Assembly: GCA_001771585.1 (NCBI GenBank)
Contig: MEUE01000003.1
Span: 1 to 64,000 of the forward strand
DNA from: a candidate division WOR-1 bacterium RIFOXYB2_FULL_46_45
GTDB taxonomy: Bacteria > Margulisbacteria > WOR-1 > XYC2-FULL-46-14
Length of the DNA: 64,000 nucleotides
Direction of reading: 5' to 3'
Shown here: in pieces, positions 16,599-26,000 of the stretch
How the letters are laid out: every line of letters begins with the position of its first letter
How positions within the stretch are numbered: the stretch's first letter is position 1
Position numbers and translations under genes: made by a program
The notes under the pieces: generated by a model
The model's input: the letters and a program-made list of their open reading frames with translations, nothing else
Database searches by the model: none
Told to the model about the DNA's origin: nothing

Positions 16599-17681
16599 CT
16601 ACATTACCTCCAGGTCGGCGTTCAACGCGCCGGCCTTTTTGATCGCCTGTAGGATCCCAACCAAATCCTGTGGATTGGCGCGGATTGAATTTAACGCCCT
16701 GACCAAAGCCCCCAAAGTCGGTCCTTGCGGGACGGCACGCACCCCAACACTTTCACGTTTTGTAACTTGCGCGTTTGAATGGGTCCTCAAAGAGGTGGTC
16801 TGGGTATCGGTCCCGTCGCTGTCGAAGCGCAGGTTGTTAACCGAAACCTGGATACCGCCGAAAGAAACCGCAAACGGGGCCAGACGGACATTTTCGCCGA
16901 TGACAATCGTTCCGGTCCGCTCCGAAATCACCACTTTTGCCACCGTATCCGGAATTAAGGTCAGGTTTTCGATCCTGGCCATCAAACCGACCAGATCGGA
17001 TCCGCCGGTTGAAACTTTAACCGTTCCGGCATCTTCCGCCCAGGCGGTTACTCCGGCTCTTGAGATTGACTGCACCATCCGGTTGGCGGTAGTATTGTCA
17101 GGCTGATCTATTACGATCGTAATTTCGTTTTGGGCGGCAAAGGTGATCGGAACCTCTTTTTCAACCAATGCCCCTCCTGGAATTGTCCCCGCCGTCTCTT
17201 TGCTTTTGCGGATGGGAGACAAGGTCGGAGCAATTTGCGGAGCTCCGACTAAAATATTTCCCTGCGCCACCGCGTAAACCTTTTCGTCAATTCCGGAGAG
17301 CGGCGTGGTCAAAAGGGTCCCCCCTTGCAGACTGGTCGCGTCTCCCATCGACGCGACTGTGACATCAAGCTTTTGCCCCGATTTAACATAAGCGGGTAAT
17401 TTGGCAGTCACCATCACCGCCGCCACGTTGCGCGATTTGAAATCAACTCCCTGCGGCATAACCCCCATTTTTGACAAAAGATTCGTCATCGCCTGCTGGG
17501 TGAAGCCGGTCTGCTGGGTATCGCCGGTGTTGCTCAACCCGACCACCAGACCAAAACCCATCAGCTGGTTTTCCCTTGCTTCAAGTATGTGGGAGATGTC
17601 TTTGATGCGGACAGGGGGCGATGCGGCAAAGCAACTGGCCGCAAATGACAAACAAAAAATTACAAACAATATTCTTTTCAT
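16599..17681 (-). CDS. flgI: Flagellar P-ring protein FlgI
   Basis: Periplasmic ring around the rod. 360 residues with an N-terminal signal peptide (ILFVIFCLSFAASCFA). Conserved RIKDISHILEARENQLMGFG and GLVVGLSNTGDT segments. Its presence implies a peptidoglycan layer and periplasm of the diderm type. Confidence 0.97.
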   Translation of the reverse strand: MKRILFVIFCLSFAASCFAASPPVRIKDISHILEARENQLMGFGLVVGLSNTGDTQQTGFTQQAMTNLLSKMGVMPQGVDFKSRNVAAVMVTAKLPAYVKSGQKLDVTVASMGDATSLQGGTLLTTPLSGIDEKVYAVAQGNILVGAPQIAPTLSPIRKSKETAGTIPGGALVEKEVPITFAAQNEITIVIDQPDNTTANRMVQSISRAGVTAWAEDAGTVKVSTGGSDLVGLMARIENLTLIPDTVAKVVISERTGTIVIGENVRLAPFAVSFGGIQVSVNNLRFDSDGTDTQTTSLRTHSNAQVTKRESVGVRAVPQGPTLGALVRALNSIRANPQDLVGILQAIKKAGALNADLEVM

Positions 17682-17682
17682 A

Positions 17683-18342
17683 TTAAAAGATCCAATTGAG
17701 GAAGCGGCTTAGCCATCCGGGAGCCTGCGCTTCGTCTATAACTCCGGTCCCTTTGACCACAATATCGGCATCGGCAACCTGATAGGAATAAATAGTATTG
17801 GTGATGCTGATATCTTTTGAGCGGATTATTCCGCCGACGCTGATATCCTGCGTCTCTTCGTTGATCGCCATCTTGTGCTTGCCGGTTACCCGCAAGTTGC
17901 CGTTTGCAAGTATTTCGGTAACAACCACCGCGATCTTGGCTTTTAGGGAAGAACTTCGTTCTGTTTTCCCGGACCCGGCGTATTTATTGCTAAGCTGGCC
18001 GTCGATTGAAAGATCCTGTGGAACCAGCGCGGTTAAACGATTGATGGTGTGATCAAGCTTGGCCCCAAAGTCATCTTTAACACTTGTATCGGTCCCCGAC
18101 TTTTGGATGGCGGAAGTTGATTCAATGACCAGGATCGTAATTATGTCGCCAATCTTATAGGACTTGTCGGGCGTATAGGGCGAGGCGGAATCCTTCTCTT
18201 TCCAGAGGGAATCTGCATCTGCCGATAAAATCCCAAATCCCAATATCAAAATCCCAATGAATCCTAAAATCTTTAAATAATTAAAAGATTTGGATTTTTT
18301 TGATTCATTTGGATTTGGGATTTTGTCATTTGTCATTTTCAT
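17683..18342 (-). CDS. flgH: Flagellar L-ring protein FlgH with a repeat-built leader
   Basis: Outer-membrane ring of the flagellum. 219 residues; the mature part (SLWKEKDSASPYTPDKSYKIGD onwards) is typical, including the TEILANGNLRVTGKH segment. Most FlgH are lipoproteins with a lipobox cysteine; none is present here. The leader (residues 1-40) is coded by simple repeats, AATGACAAATGACAAA followed by iterations of GGGATTT-like units, yet still makes a hydrophobic stretch usable as a signal peptide. The repeat may have replaced an older lipoprotein leader. Confidence 0.9.
   Translation of the reverse strand: MKMTNDKIPNPNESKKSKSFNYLKILGFIGILILGFGILSADADSLWKEKDSASPYTPDKSYKIGDIITILVIESTSAIQKSGTDTSVKDDFGAKLDHTINRLTALVPQDLSIDGQLSNKYAGSGKTERSSSLKAKIAVVVTEILANGNLRVTGKHKMAINEETQDISVGGIIRSKDISITNTIYSYQVADADIVVKGTGVIDEAQAPGWLSRFLNWIF
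18229..18338. repeat. Simple-repeat tract forming the flgH 5' end
   Basis: Contains tandem TTTGTCAT units (18322-18338) and repeated AATCCCAA/AATCCTAAA-type units (18229-18320). The same TTTGTCAT unit recurs in aroA, thiL and at the thiL/pepT junction. Here it codes the FlgH leader in frame. Confidence 0.65.
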
Positions 18343-19052
18343 AGTTGCACTTCCACTTCACCCGTGGCCGTTATTTTCCCGTTTAAAATATCTCTGGATC
18401 CGGTTCTCCGCAATTTGATCTTGTCGCCGACGGTCCCTTCCTGAAGCGCCTCCCCTTTTGCCTCCACCCTGATCCCATCCGACTGGGCCAAAATTGAAAC
18501 CTCTTCCCCTTTTTTGACGTCCGGAATTGATTTTACCATATAACCGGCCAGGACCGCGCCGGAAGACACATAACCTTTGGCCTGTTTTCCCAACACCTCA
18601 CTTAGCGAGGTGAAATATTTTCCGCTCAAAGAGAGGATATTCTGTTCGGAAAGCGCGATCGAATCGGCATCAAAGACCTCGTCTTTTTTTATGCTCCTCG
18701 CCGCAGCTACCACTTTGTCTTTTAGCGCCACTTCCGTCCGGATAAAAATCTTCTCCTTTTCAACTCCATTATCGATAACCTGAACGGGAAGAATGATACT
18801 GCGGGTTATTCCGCTGGTCGGATAAATTTCCGGAACGGTGATTGAAACATTTTCCCCATAAGAAGCAAGCTGGCTGGCCGTCCTGCCGTTTAGCGCAAAG
18901 ACCACCATCAACTTATCCTTGTTCCATGAGGGGTTCTTGCCAACGATGTAATCTTTAATCGCCTTTTCAATCCGCGCGTTCAGCGAATCATCCGCCGCAA
19001 TCGGACTAACGGCAATCAGCAAACAGCAAATGATTAAAAAAATAATTCTCAT
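18339..19052 (-). CDS. flgA: Flagellar P-ring assembly chaperone FlgA
   Basis: Periplasmic chaperone for FlgI. 237 residues with a signal peptide (residues 1-20) and the C-terminal SAF/beta-clip domain (ARSIKKDEVFDADSIAL through VQL). Overlaps flgH by 4 bases. Confidence 0.92.
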   Translation of the reverse strand: MRIIFLIICCLLIAVSPIAADDSLNARIEKAIKDYIVGKNPSWNKDKLMVVFALNGRTASQLASYGENVSITVPEIYPTSGITRSIILPVQVIDNGVEKEKIFIRTEVALKDKVVAAARSIKKDEVFDADSIALSEQNILSLSGKYFTSLSEVLGKQAKGYVSSGAVLAGYMVKSIPDVKKGEEVSILAQSDGIRVEAKGEALQEGTVGDKIKLRRTGSRDILNGKITATGEVEVQL

Positions 19053-19846
19053 TACCCTTGTTTCATCCTTTCAACATTGGTGATGATATTTTCGTAGCTT
19101 GAAACCGCTTTGGTGATCGCTTCAAAAATGCGCTGGACCATCACCATCCGCATCATCTCGGCGATGACATCGACGTTCGATTCTTCCTGGGCATACTGGG
19201 TGATCGTTCCAAAGCCGATATCCGCCGCGTAGCCGGTGATGGCAGATCCGGAGGCCTCCGTCTCCGCGTAAAGATTCTGTCCCAGCGACTTTAAACCGGC
19301 CGAATTGTTAAATTTAGCCAGGGTAATCTGCCCAACCTGGGTTTGCGAGGTTGTATTATTTATCTGCGCGAAGATAGTCCCATCTTGTTGAATGATAACC
19401 GAGGTGGTCCCTTCGGGCAACGTTAATCCCGGCTCCAGGATATGCCCGTTGGGATCAACCAGATTTCCTTCGTTGTCGGCGTGTAAATTCCCCGCGCGGC
19501 CGTAAGCGACCGTGCCATCCGGCATCTTAAAAACCAAAAAACCTTCTCCCTGGATCGCGATATCGAGAGGATTGCTGGTGGTTGTAATTTTCCCCTGTGT
19601 AAAATCGGAACGGGTGGCGGAAACTTTGACGCCGGTACCAAACTCCGGAATAACTTCCGGAACGTCGGTCATCTGTTCGTCAAGTATGTCTTTAAAGCTT
19701 TTGGGGACATAGGTTAAGCTCTCCATCTCGGTTCGGCTCTTTTTAAAACCGATGGTCTGGGAATTAGAAAGGTTATTGGTTATCTCAAGCATCTCGTCTT
19801 CATAAGCGGAGAGCCCGGTCGCGGCTACATATAACGGCTGAAACAT
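19052..19846 (-). CDS. flgG: Flagellar distal rod protein FlgG
   Basis: Distal rod subunit. 264 residues, typical. N-terminal ATGLSAYEDEMLEITNNLSN and C-terminal ESNVDVIAEMMRMVMVQR signatures. Overlaps flgA by one base and has a good ribosome site (AGGAGGG). Confidence 0.95.
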   Translation of the reverse strand: MFQPLYVAATGLSAYEDEMLEITNNLSNSQTIGFKKSRTEMESLTYVPKSFKDILDEQMTDVPEVIPEFGTGVKVSATRSDFTQGKITTTSNPLDIAIQGEGFLVFKMPDGTVAYGRAGNLHADNEGNLVDPNGHILEPGLTLPEGTTSVIIQQDGTIFAQINNTTSQTQVGQITLAKFNNSAGLKSLGQNLYAETEASGSAITGYAADIGFGTITQYAQEESNVDVIAEMMRMVMVQRIFEAITKAVSSYENIITNVERMKQG

Positions 19847-19861
19847 ATTTTATCCCTCCTC

Positions 19862-20605
19862 TTATTGGCTGTTCTTTGTGATCGTCATCAGCCGGCTTAA
19901 ATTGGCATCCCGTTCTTTTACGATCTGGCTGACCGAATTGCCATAATGCTGCTGCAGGATCATGTCGCGCATCCCGTCCATAATGCTTGAGTTTGCCGAT
20001 TCCAAATAGCCCGGCACGACTCTGGGGGATTGGACAACCGTTTCGTTGACGCTGTTATTGGCATCCACAAAAAAAGATCCGTTCACGGTGGTCAGGTTTT
20101 GAAGGTCGCTGTCGCCGATTTCAACCACTTTTATCCGGTCGCTTACAATTCCGTCCACCCTTACCTCCCCGTATTCACTGATCTCAACCGTACTACCCGG
20201 AGGAACAGTAATCGGACCTTTTTCTCCTATCAAAGGATAACGACCGGTTGAAGAGACCAGGCTACCGTTCGCATCCTGCCTGAATCTTCCGTCCCTGGTA
20301 AATCCTTCTCCCCACGGACCCAAAACAACAAAGAATCCCTTTGAAGCCAAGGCAAGGTCGGTCGGGTTTCCGGTTGGAGCCAGAGCTCCCTGGCTCTGGT
20401 CATAGTGGGTTCCCTGGATGCGCGGAGCCAGCGGCTGTAGTTTTCTCTCCGCGGCGGCAAGTTCAAGAGGAAAAGATTTTACCGTGACGTCGGAGCCCTT
20501 CCAGCCGGGGGTCTCGGCATTGACCATTTTATTGATCAGGCTCTTGACGTTTTCTTCTGATAAATTCAGTCCGGCTTGTCCTATTTCAAAGATAGGATCT
20601 GACAT
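19862..20605 (-). CDS. FlgF/FlgG-type rod protein
   Basis: 247 residues. N-terminal part is rod-like but divergent (MSDPIFEIGQAGLNLSEENV); the central RDGRFRQDANGSLVSSTGRY and terminal ANSSIMDGMRDMILQQHYG are flagellar rod or hook motifs. Preceding flgG, it is most likely FlgF. Start set at ATG 20605; the upstream extension of the frame overlaps the FlhB-like gene in another phase and has no family similarity. Confidence 0.85.
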   Translation of the reverse strand: MSDPIFEIGQAGLNLSEENVKSLINKMVNAETPGWKGSDVTVKSFPLELAAAERKLQPLAPRIQGTHYDQSQGALAPTGNPTDLALASKGFFVVLGPWGEGFTRDGRFRQDANGSLVSSTGRYPLIGEKGPITVPPGSTVEISEYGEVRVDGIVSDRIKVVEIGDSDLQNLTTVNGSFFVDANNSVNETVVQSPRVVPGYLESANSSIMDGMRDMILQQHYGNSVSQIVKERDANLSRLMTITKNSQ

Positions 20606-20639
20606 GGGAAAATTATAACACTTGAAGAGTAAAAAGCAA

Positions 20640-20951
20640 CTACTTCTTTTCGCGCATCTTCTCAAGAAGGCGTTCGCGTTTTTCGGCCATGCGGTCGAGT
20701 TTGTAGACGAAGAAAAGGACTTCGGCGACCAGGACGTAAAGTTCCGGCGGAACCTCCGAATCAAGCTCGATTTTAGAAAGTAGCTTAGCCAGTTCGGGGT
20801 CTTCGTAGAGCGGAATTTTATTTTCTTCGGCAATGCGCAGGATCTCATCCGCCACCGGACCGCGCCCGGAGGCCAAGACCAAAGGAGCCCGGTCTTTCTC
20901 CACATTGTAACTTATCGCGATCGCCGTTTTTTTCTTTTCTTCTTCAGCCAT
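20640..20951 (-). CDS. FlhB C-terminal-domain-like protein (FhlB type)
   Basis: 103 residues equal to the cytoplasmic domain of FlhB after its autocleavage point: AIAISYN, then SGRGPVADEILRIAEENKIPLYEDPELA. It lacks the NPTH cleavage site and membrane helices. Such stand-alone proteins can act with FliK in the export-specificity switch; the FliK-like gene lies directly upstream (2-base gap), supporting this. Confidence 0.85.
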   Translation of the reverse strand: MAEEEKKKTAIAISYNVEKDRAPLVLASGRGPVADEILRIAEENKIPLYEDPELAKLLSKIELDSEVPPELYVLVAEVLFFVYKLDRMAEKRERLLEKMREKK

Positions 20952-20953
20952 TT

Positions 20954-22261
20954 TTACGTCTCCAAATCTATTTTGCGCAATTGCTGTTCCAGGTTGGGAA
21001 CCAGGGGTATCAGGTAGGGCTTGACCGAACACATCGCGGGGTCAACCTTCACCTGATAGCCGGAAACGACAAAATTCTTTTCGGTCATTTTTTTCTGCAG
21101 TTCCGCGAACTCCTGCGAAATCAGCTGGCGGGCTTCGTCGCCGTATTCTTTTTCGTTAAAAATAAAAATAACGTAGACCCGCTTTCCCTTTACTATGACC
21201 GAACAGACCATCTTTCCCAGATTTGTGGTATGCATCGACATCACGATCTGGGTGTTCTCGTAATCGATCTTTGATTTTTTTCCTTTGCCGTCGCGCTGGA
21301 CGACAATTTCAATGTTCTTATCGGCGTTCGCCCCCTGGTTCGGAATCTGTTCATAAAGGTAGTTTACCTCCGAACGCCCCTTTTGGGAGAGTATCCCCTG
21401 CGCCGCCAGGTTGGCAATCGCGGCATCCGCCTTGGCCAGAGTTTCGGCCAGCGTGGAAGATAAGGCCTGCGCCCCCGCCGATTCGGAATGCTGCTGCTGC
21501 ATCTTCCCCTGCACCCCTTCCAGCAGCGCCTTCATCCCCCGCAAATCATCCATCATGGTTTTTGCGGTGATTTTATTGTTGCCCGAAAACTGATATTTGG
21601 AAGCAAGGTTTTGGAGCATATCGTCGAATTGGGCAAACAGGGCGCCAAGCTGTGAAACCAGGCTCGGATCAAGCATCCCCTTGGCCGCTCCCATTGCAGA
21701 GGTCAAATTCCCCATGCTCTCCTGGAGCGCCGCAAGCTGGGCGGTCATCTGCGGGTTTTGCGCGAAATAATTTGCCAGCGTTTGCAGTGCTTTAGGGGAA
21801 TCGATCCCTTTCATCAGAAGAAGGATTGCCGCTTCCTGCATGTTCATTCCTTTTTCCGTCCCCTGGAGCATTGAAAGAAGTTTGACAAAGTTGGCGCGCG
21901 AAAGTTCAACCCCGTCGCGTAGCATGGTTGAAGCGAGCTTGGAATTAAATTCGGTGTCTGGGACCCCGATCGATTGCAGATGCGCTTTGATATCTTCCAT
22001 GGTGAGGGCGCGGGCAATATTCGGCGTTGATTTTGCGGGAGTTCCGGCTTTTAGTTCTCTCCCAACCGCTTCAACTGCTCCGGCCTGGGTTGAAGGGGCA
22101 GTCGTTGACGCTGGAGCGGAACCTTTGACTCCTCCGGCGGTTTGGGTGGCTTGGCTGGCATCTACCGCGGATGAAGAAGACGACCCTTTTCCGGTCGGCC
22201 AGATAATCGGCTTACCGGGATGGATTCCCCCCGCGGATGTATTTAGTTCTCCACCAGCCAT
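20954..22261 (-). CDS. Probable flagellar hook-length control protein (FliK-like)
   Basis: 435 residues. N-terminal third is Ala/Ser/Thr/Gly-rich and low in complexity, the middle is helical and methionine-rich, and the C-terminal third (from about 330) resembles the FliK/Flg_hook domain: a folded core with IVMSMHTTNLGKMVCSVIV, comparable to LHPEELGRV-type strands. The layout (disordered N-terminus plus compact C-terminus) and the FlhB-like neighbour fit FliK. Similarity is weak, so the name is withheld. Confidence 0.55.
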   Translation of the reverse strand: MAGGELNTSAGGIHPGKPIIWPTGKGSSSSSAVDASQATQTAGGVKGSAPASTTAPSTQAGAVEAVGRELKAGTPAKSTPNIARALTMEDIKAHLQSIGVPDTEFNSKLASTMLRDGVELSRANFVKLLSMLQGTEKGMNMQEAAILLLMKGIDSPKALQTLANYFAQNPQMTAQLAALQESMGNLTSAMGAAKGMLDPSLVSQLGALFAQFDDMLQNLASKYQFSGNNKITAKTMMDDLRGMKALLEGVQGKMQQQHSESAGAQALSSTLAETLAKADAAIANLAAQGILSQKGRSEVNYLYEQIPNQGANADKNIEIVVQRDGKGKKSKIDYENTQIVMSMHTTNLGKMVCSVIVKGKRVYVIFIFNEKEYGDEARQLISQEFAELQKKMTEKNFVVSGYQVKVDPAMCSVKPYLIPLVPNLEQQLRKIDLET

Positions 22262-22316
22262 AATTCGCCCCCATTATACACATATTTGTCGAAAATAAGA
22301 AAGAAGAAATTGCGGA

Positions 22317-23027
22317 CTATTTTTTAGCGGGAGCTTTGGCGGGAGTTTCAGGAGCGGCGGACTTGCCTGCAGCGGCTGGCTGGCCAGGAGCGGCAGCCGG
22401 CTGATTTTCAGTTCCCGGGACCGCGGCTTCGGTAACCGGTGCGGCGACAACAACTTCTTCTTCCTTAGTCGGCGGGATGACATGGACCACCGTTTCGGTT
22501 TCGGCGGTCACAACCTCAATTCCGGATTTGATCATTGCTTTCAGGTCGGAGACTTGGATAGCATCTCCAATTTTAAGAGAAGCAACATTGACCTCCACCT
22601 TATCCGGAATATCCGACGGAAGACATTCAATCTCAAGTTCGGAAAGCGATTGGACCAAAATACCGCCGTCTTCTTTAACTCCGATTGACACCCCGACGCA
22701 TTCGATCCGAACGCTGGTGTGGATTTTTTCTTTCATGTCTATTTTCTGGAAATCAACGTGAAGAATCTGGTCGGTGACGGCGTTATACTGAATATCGTGG
22801 GTGATGACCGGAATCTCCTCTTTACCGGAAACCAGAAGGCTTAAAAGGATGTTGGATCCGGCTCCGCCGCTGATCGCTTTTTTATATTCTTTGGAATTCA
22901 AGGTGAGATGAAAAGGAGCATAGCCCTTTCCGTAAACCACCGCCGGCAACAACCCCTTGGTACGCAGGTGCTTTACCTTTTTTCCGATCTCTTTTCTCTC
23001 TTCGGCTTTTAACTCAAGCTTTTCCAT
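22317..23027 (-). CDS. rplY: 50S ribosomal protein L25 (CTC type)
   Basis: Binds 5S rRNA. 236 residues: L25 domain (MEKLELKAEERKEIGKKVK, LPAVVYGKG), then the TL5/CTC beta domain, ending in a 45-residue Ala/Pro-rich tail that is probably disordered. Lies between PBP2 and the flagellar genes in the same direction. Confidence 0.95.
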   Translation of the reverse strand: MEKLELKAEERKEIGKKVKHLRTKGLLPAVVYGKGYAPFHLTLNSKEYKKAISGGAGSNILLSLLVSGKEEIPVITHDIQYNAVTDQILHVDFQKIDMKEKIHTSVRIECVGVSIGVKEDGGILVQSLSELEIECLPSDIPDKVEVNVASLKIGDAIQVSDLKAMIKSGIEVVTAETETVVHVIPPTKEEEVVVAAPVTEAAVPGTENQPAAAPGQPAAAGKSAAPETPAKAPAKK

Positions 23028-23050
23028 TACAATATTATTTTAGCACGATT

Positions 23051-24754
23051 TTAGGATCGAGACAAGCGGTTCTTCTTATACCATTGCAAAATCTGCCCCG
23101 CCACCTGTGCGGCGGAGCGGTCGCCGTGCTCGCCGTGCTCGACAAAAACGGAGATGACAATTTCCGGATCGTCGGAAGGAGCGTAACAAAGGAACCAGGC
23201 GTGCGGAAGGCCGGGATTTTCGGCGGTACCGGTTTTGCCGGAAGCGGGCAAACCTTCCACCTTTGCCGCTCTCCCGGTGGCGCGATCAACCACCTCGCGT
23301 AAAGCCTGCCGAATCTCCGGAAAAATACCGGCGGCGCCAACCTCTTCCGGACTATTCTGAAAAATAACTTTCCCCTCGGCATCGTAAATCTCTTTAACCA
23401 GATAGGGCTTGAATCTCTTTCCGGTCGCAATCTCCGCATAAACGGATGCCATCTGTATTGGAGTAACCAAAAGATACCCCTGCCCGATCCCGTAATTGAT
23501 CGTTTCTCCCTCAAACCAAATCTGTTTCAGCTTCTCTTTTTTCCAGGTTTTATCCGGAACCAGTCCCGCTTTTTCATTGGGAAGATCAATCCCCGTTTTC
23601 GTCCCCAGACCAAATTTGCGCGCGAACGAAGCGATCGTATCCGGACCCAGGCGGAGCGCCAGTTCATAAAAAGCGACGTCACAGCTCCATACCAGCCCCT
23701 CAACATATGTCAGTGTTCCATGCCCTCCCTCTTTCCAACAACGGGCAATCCGGTTTCCCATCTTCCTGAAACCATGGCAGGTAATTGTTTCTCCGGCCCT
23801 GAATTTATTTTCGGCAAGCGCCGCCTGGAGGACGATCGATTTAAAAATTGATCCCGGAGGATAAGCGGAAAGGGCGCGGTTCATGAAGGGATGGCTACGC
23901 TGATTGATCTTTTCCCATTCCTGCATCGGATCATAGGCCGGATGGGAAACCATCGATAAAATTTCTCCGTTTTTGGGATCAAGCACCACAACCGCCCCGT
24001 TTTTCCCTTTCATGAAGTCGTCAACCGCGTCCTGCAGTTCGGAATCGATCGTAAGCGCAATGTTATTCCCCGCGATCGGTTCAAGTGTTTCGATCATCCG
24101 GATCGGCTGGCCGAAAGCATCGACTTCCAACTTCTCCCCCCCTTCAACCCCCCTCAAATATGAGTCGTAAACTTTCTCCAGGCCGTCTTTGCCGATCAAG
24201 TCACCGCTGCGATAACCGGGACCGAGCGCATCCAATTCTCTCCGATTTATCTCTCCGATGCTTCCCAGCATTTGCACTCCGGAAGATTTGTGCGGATAAT
24301 CACGCAGAGGGTAAACCACAATTTTTACTCCGGGAAGCGTTTCGGCCGATTCTTTGATCTTTGTAACCGACCGCGGAGGAAGATCGGAGATAAGTTTCAC
24401 TCCTTCGTAGGAAAGCGCTTTTGAACTTGAGACTTTGGCAAAAAGCTCCTGATAGGAAATCCCGGTTTTCCGGGAAAGGTCCCAAAGGACCCTCTGCCGG
24501 TCTTCTTCCAAAAGTTCGTCCGGAAAAAACAAAAGTGAGAAGACCGGACGGTTGCGCACCAGCACCCTGTCAAAGCGGTCGTAAATAATCCCCCTGGGGG
24601 CCCTGATACGAGAAACGCGGGAAGCATTTTCATCCGCGAAGCGGCCGTATTCCCCGTGGCGAAAAATCTGCAGTTCAACCAACTTCAAGAAAAAAAAGAA
24701 CAGCACCAACGCTATAAAAAAATAAAAGAGTCGGCCGCGGCTCTCACTCTCCAT
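23051..24754 (-). CDS. mrdA: Penicillin-binding protein 2 (peptidoglycan transpeptidase)
   Basis: Cross-links peptidoglycan during cell elongation, together with MreBCD and RodA. 567 residues: membrane anchor at about 10-30, dimerisation domain, then the transpeptidase with all three motifs, S302xxK305, S357-C-D359 and K507-T-G. Overlaps mreD by 11 bases. rodA, often next, is absent. Confidence 0.95.
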   Translation of the reverse strand: MESESRGRLFYFFIALVLFFFFLKLVELQIFRHGEYGRFADENASRVSRIRAPRGIIYDRFDRVLVRNRPVFSLLFFPDELLEEDRQRVLWDLSRKTGISYQELFAKVSSSKALSYEGVKLISDLPPRSVTKIKESAETLPGVKIVVYPLRDYPHKSSGVQMLGSIGEINRRELDALGPGYRSGDLIGKDGLEKVYDSYLRGVEGGEKLEVDAFGQPIRMIETLEPIAGNNIALTIDSELQDAVDDFMKGKNGAVVVLDPKNGEILSMVSHPAYDPMQEWEKINQRSHPFMNRALSAYPPGSIFKSIVLQAALAENKFRAGETITCHGFRKMGNRIARCWKEGGHGTLTYVEGLVWSCDVAFYELALRLGPDTIASFARKFGLGTKTGIDLPNEKAGLVPDKTWKKEKLKQIWFEGETINYGIGQGYLLVTPIQMASVYAEIATGKRFKPYLVKEIYDAEGKVIFQNSPEEVGAAGIFPEIRQALREVVDRATGRAAKVEGLPASGKTGTAENPGLPHAWFLCYAPSDDPEIVISVFVEHGEHGDRSAAQVAGQILQWYKKNRLSRS

Positions 24755-25211
24755 AAAGATTAAATCTCTTCACAAGCTGGAGAAAAACCGGAAGCAAAAT
24801 TAGGTTTAAGAGAGTGGTAAAAATAAGCACGGACAAAAAGCCGGCTGCCGGAATAACCTCATGTAAAAAGATAATTCTGAAAAATGTTTTTAAAACCACC
24901 GTCAATGGCGAGAAAATCACGACAAAAACATAAGAAAGCCGTTCAAATTCCAGGATCAGCTTATCTTTTATAAAAGTGATCACCGCGGCAATCACGGTCT
25001 TGGTCAGCGTGTTTAAGAAAGAGACCGAAAAAAGGATATCTTCAACAAACCCAACCGCGAAAGCAAACGCCACCCCCCCTTCGGCCGAAGCGTGGATGGA
25101 AAAGGTAACCGCCAAAAGCAAAAACAAATCCGGCCGGATCCGAAATGGCCAGATATTTTCGATAAAGACAAGAAGCGCGATAAAGAGTAAAAATTTAATT
25201 GTCTTTTTCAT
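24744..25211 (-). CDS. mreD: Rod shape-determining protein MreD
   Basis: 155 residues, five to six membrane helices, with the typical IENIWPFRIRPDLFLLL start. Overlaps mreC by 4 bases and PBP2 by 11, inside the SPOR-mreBCD-mrdA order. Confidence 0.9.
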   Translation of the reverse strand: MKKTIKFLLFIALLVFIENIWPFRIRPDLFLLLAVTFSIHASAEGGVAFAFAVGFVEDILFSVSFLNTLTKTVIAAVITFIKDKLILEFERLSYVFVVIFSPLTVVLKTFFRIIFLHEVIPAAGFLSVLIFTTLLNLILLPVFLQLVKRFNLYGE

Positions 25212-25999
25212 TCTTTCACCACATAAACAAAGTCGAGCCGGGAAAAATTAACCGACGGGAGGACCTCTACTTCCCGAAACAGGCTCCTTTCGTTTCCGCT
25301 GATCTTAAAAATATGGCCCACCATTACACCGGGGAGCAGGTCGCTTGACGCTGATACCTGTACCTCTTCCCCAATCAAAATTCTTGTTCCGGAAGGGACA
25401 TACATTAATTTTACGGTGGCGGATCCGTCCCCAACCGCCAGGGCCTCGATCCGGCTCTTGGCCGTCCGGACGCTTACCGTACTCTTGAAATCGGGAATCA
25501 TTCTAACTTTGGAAGAAAACCGGCCGACTTCAATTACACGGCCAACCAAGCCGTTAAAAGACAAAACCGTCGCCCCCGGATAAATCCCCAAGTTTTTTCC
25601 GCAATCGATGACAAGATAAGAATTCCACAAGTCGTGCGGGCGGCTGATAATTTGCGAAAGGATCACTTCTCTCATCGCGCGGCGCGGACGCATTGAGTAG
25701 GCCCGGCGCATCGCGCTGTTTTCACCCGCCAGCGCTTCTACTCTCAATAATTCGGCTTTTAAAAAATCATTTTCTTCTTTAATTTTCCAATTCTCTTCCG
25801 CAAGTCCGCGCACCGAAGCGACAAAAGAAAAAAAGCGACCGATTGAATTGATCCCGGAAAAAGAAAGCCATTCAACCGGATAAGCGACAATTTCAATCGT
25901 GGATTTAAAAGCAGAAACGACTCCCGATTTGGCCACTCCCCCGAAGTTGAGGGCCAAAGCCGCCAGCAGGAATAAAATTACTACTGTTTTGGAATACAC
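25208..25999 (-). CDS. mreC: Rod shape-determining protein MreC
   Basis: Periplasmic scaffold linking MreB to PBP2. 263 residues: N-terminal helix (8-25), coiled coil near 75-100, then the beta-barrel domain with NLGIYPGATVLSFNGLVGRV. Follows mreB by one base. Confidence 0.95.
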   Translation of the reverse strand: MYSKTVVILFLLAALALNFGGVAKSGVVSAFKSTIEIVAYPVEWLSFSGINSIGRFFSFVASVRGLAEENWKIKEENDFLKAELLRVEALAGENSAMRRAYSMRPRRAMREVILSQIISRPHDLWNSYLVIDCGKNLGIYPGATVLSFNGLVGRVIEVGRFSSKVRMIPDFKSTVSVRTAKSRIEALAVGDGSATVKLMYVPSGTRILIGEEVQVSASSDLLPGVMVGHIFKISGNERSLFREVEVLPSVNFSRLDFVYVVKE

Positions 26000-26000
26000 A

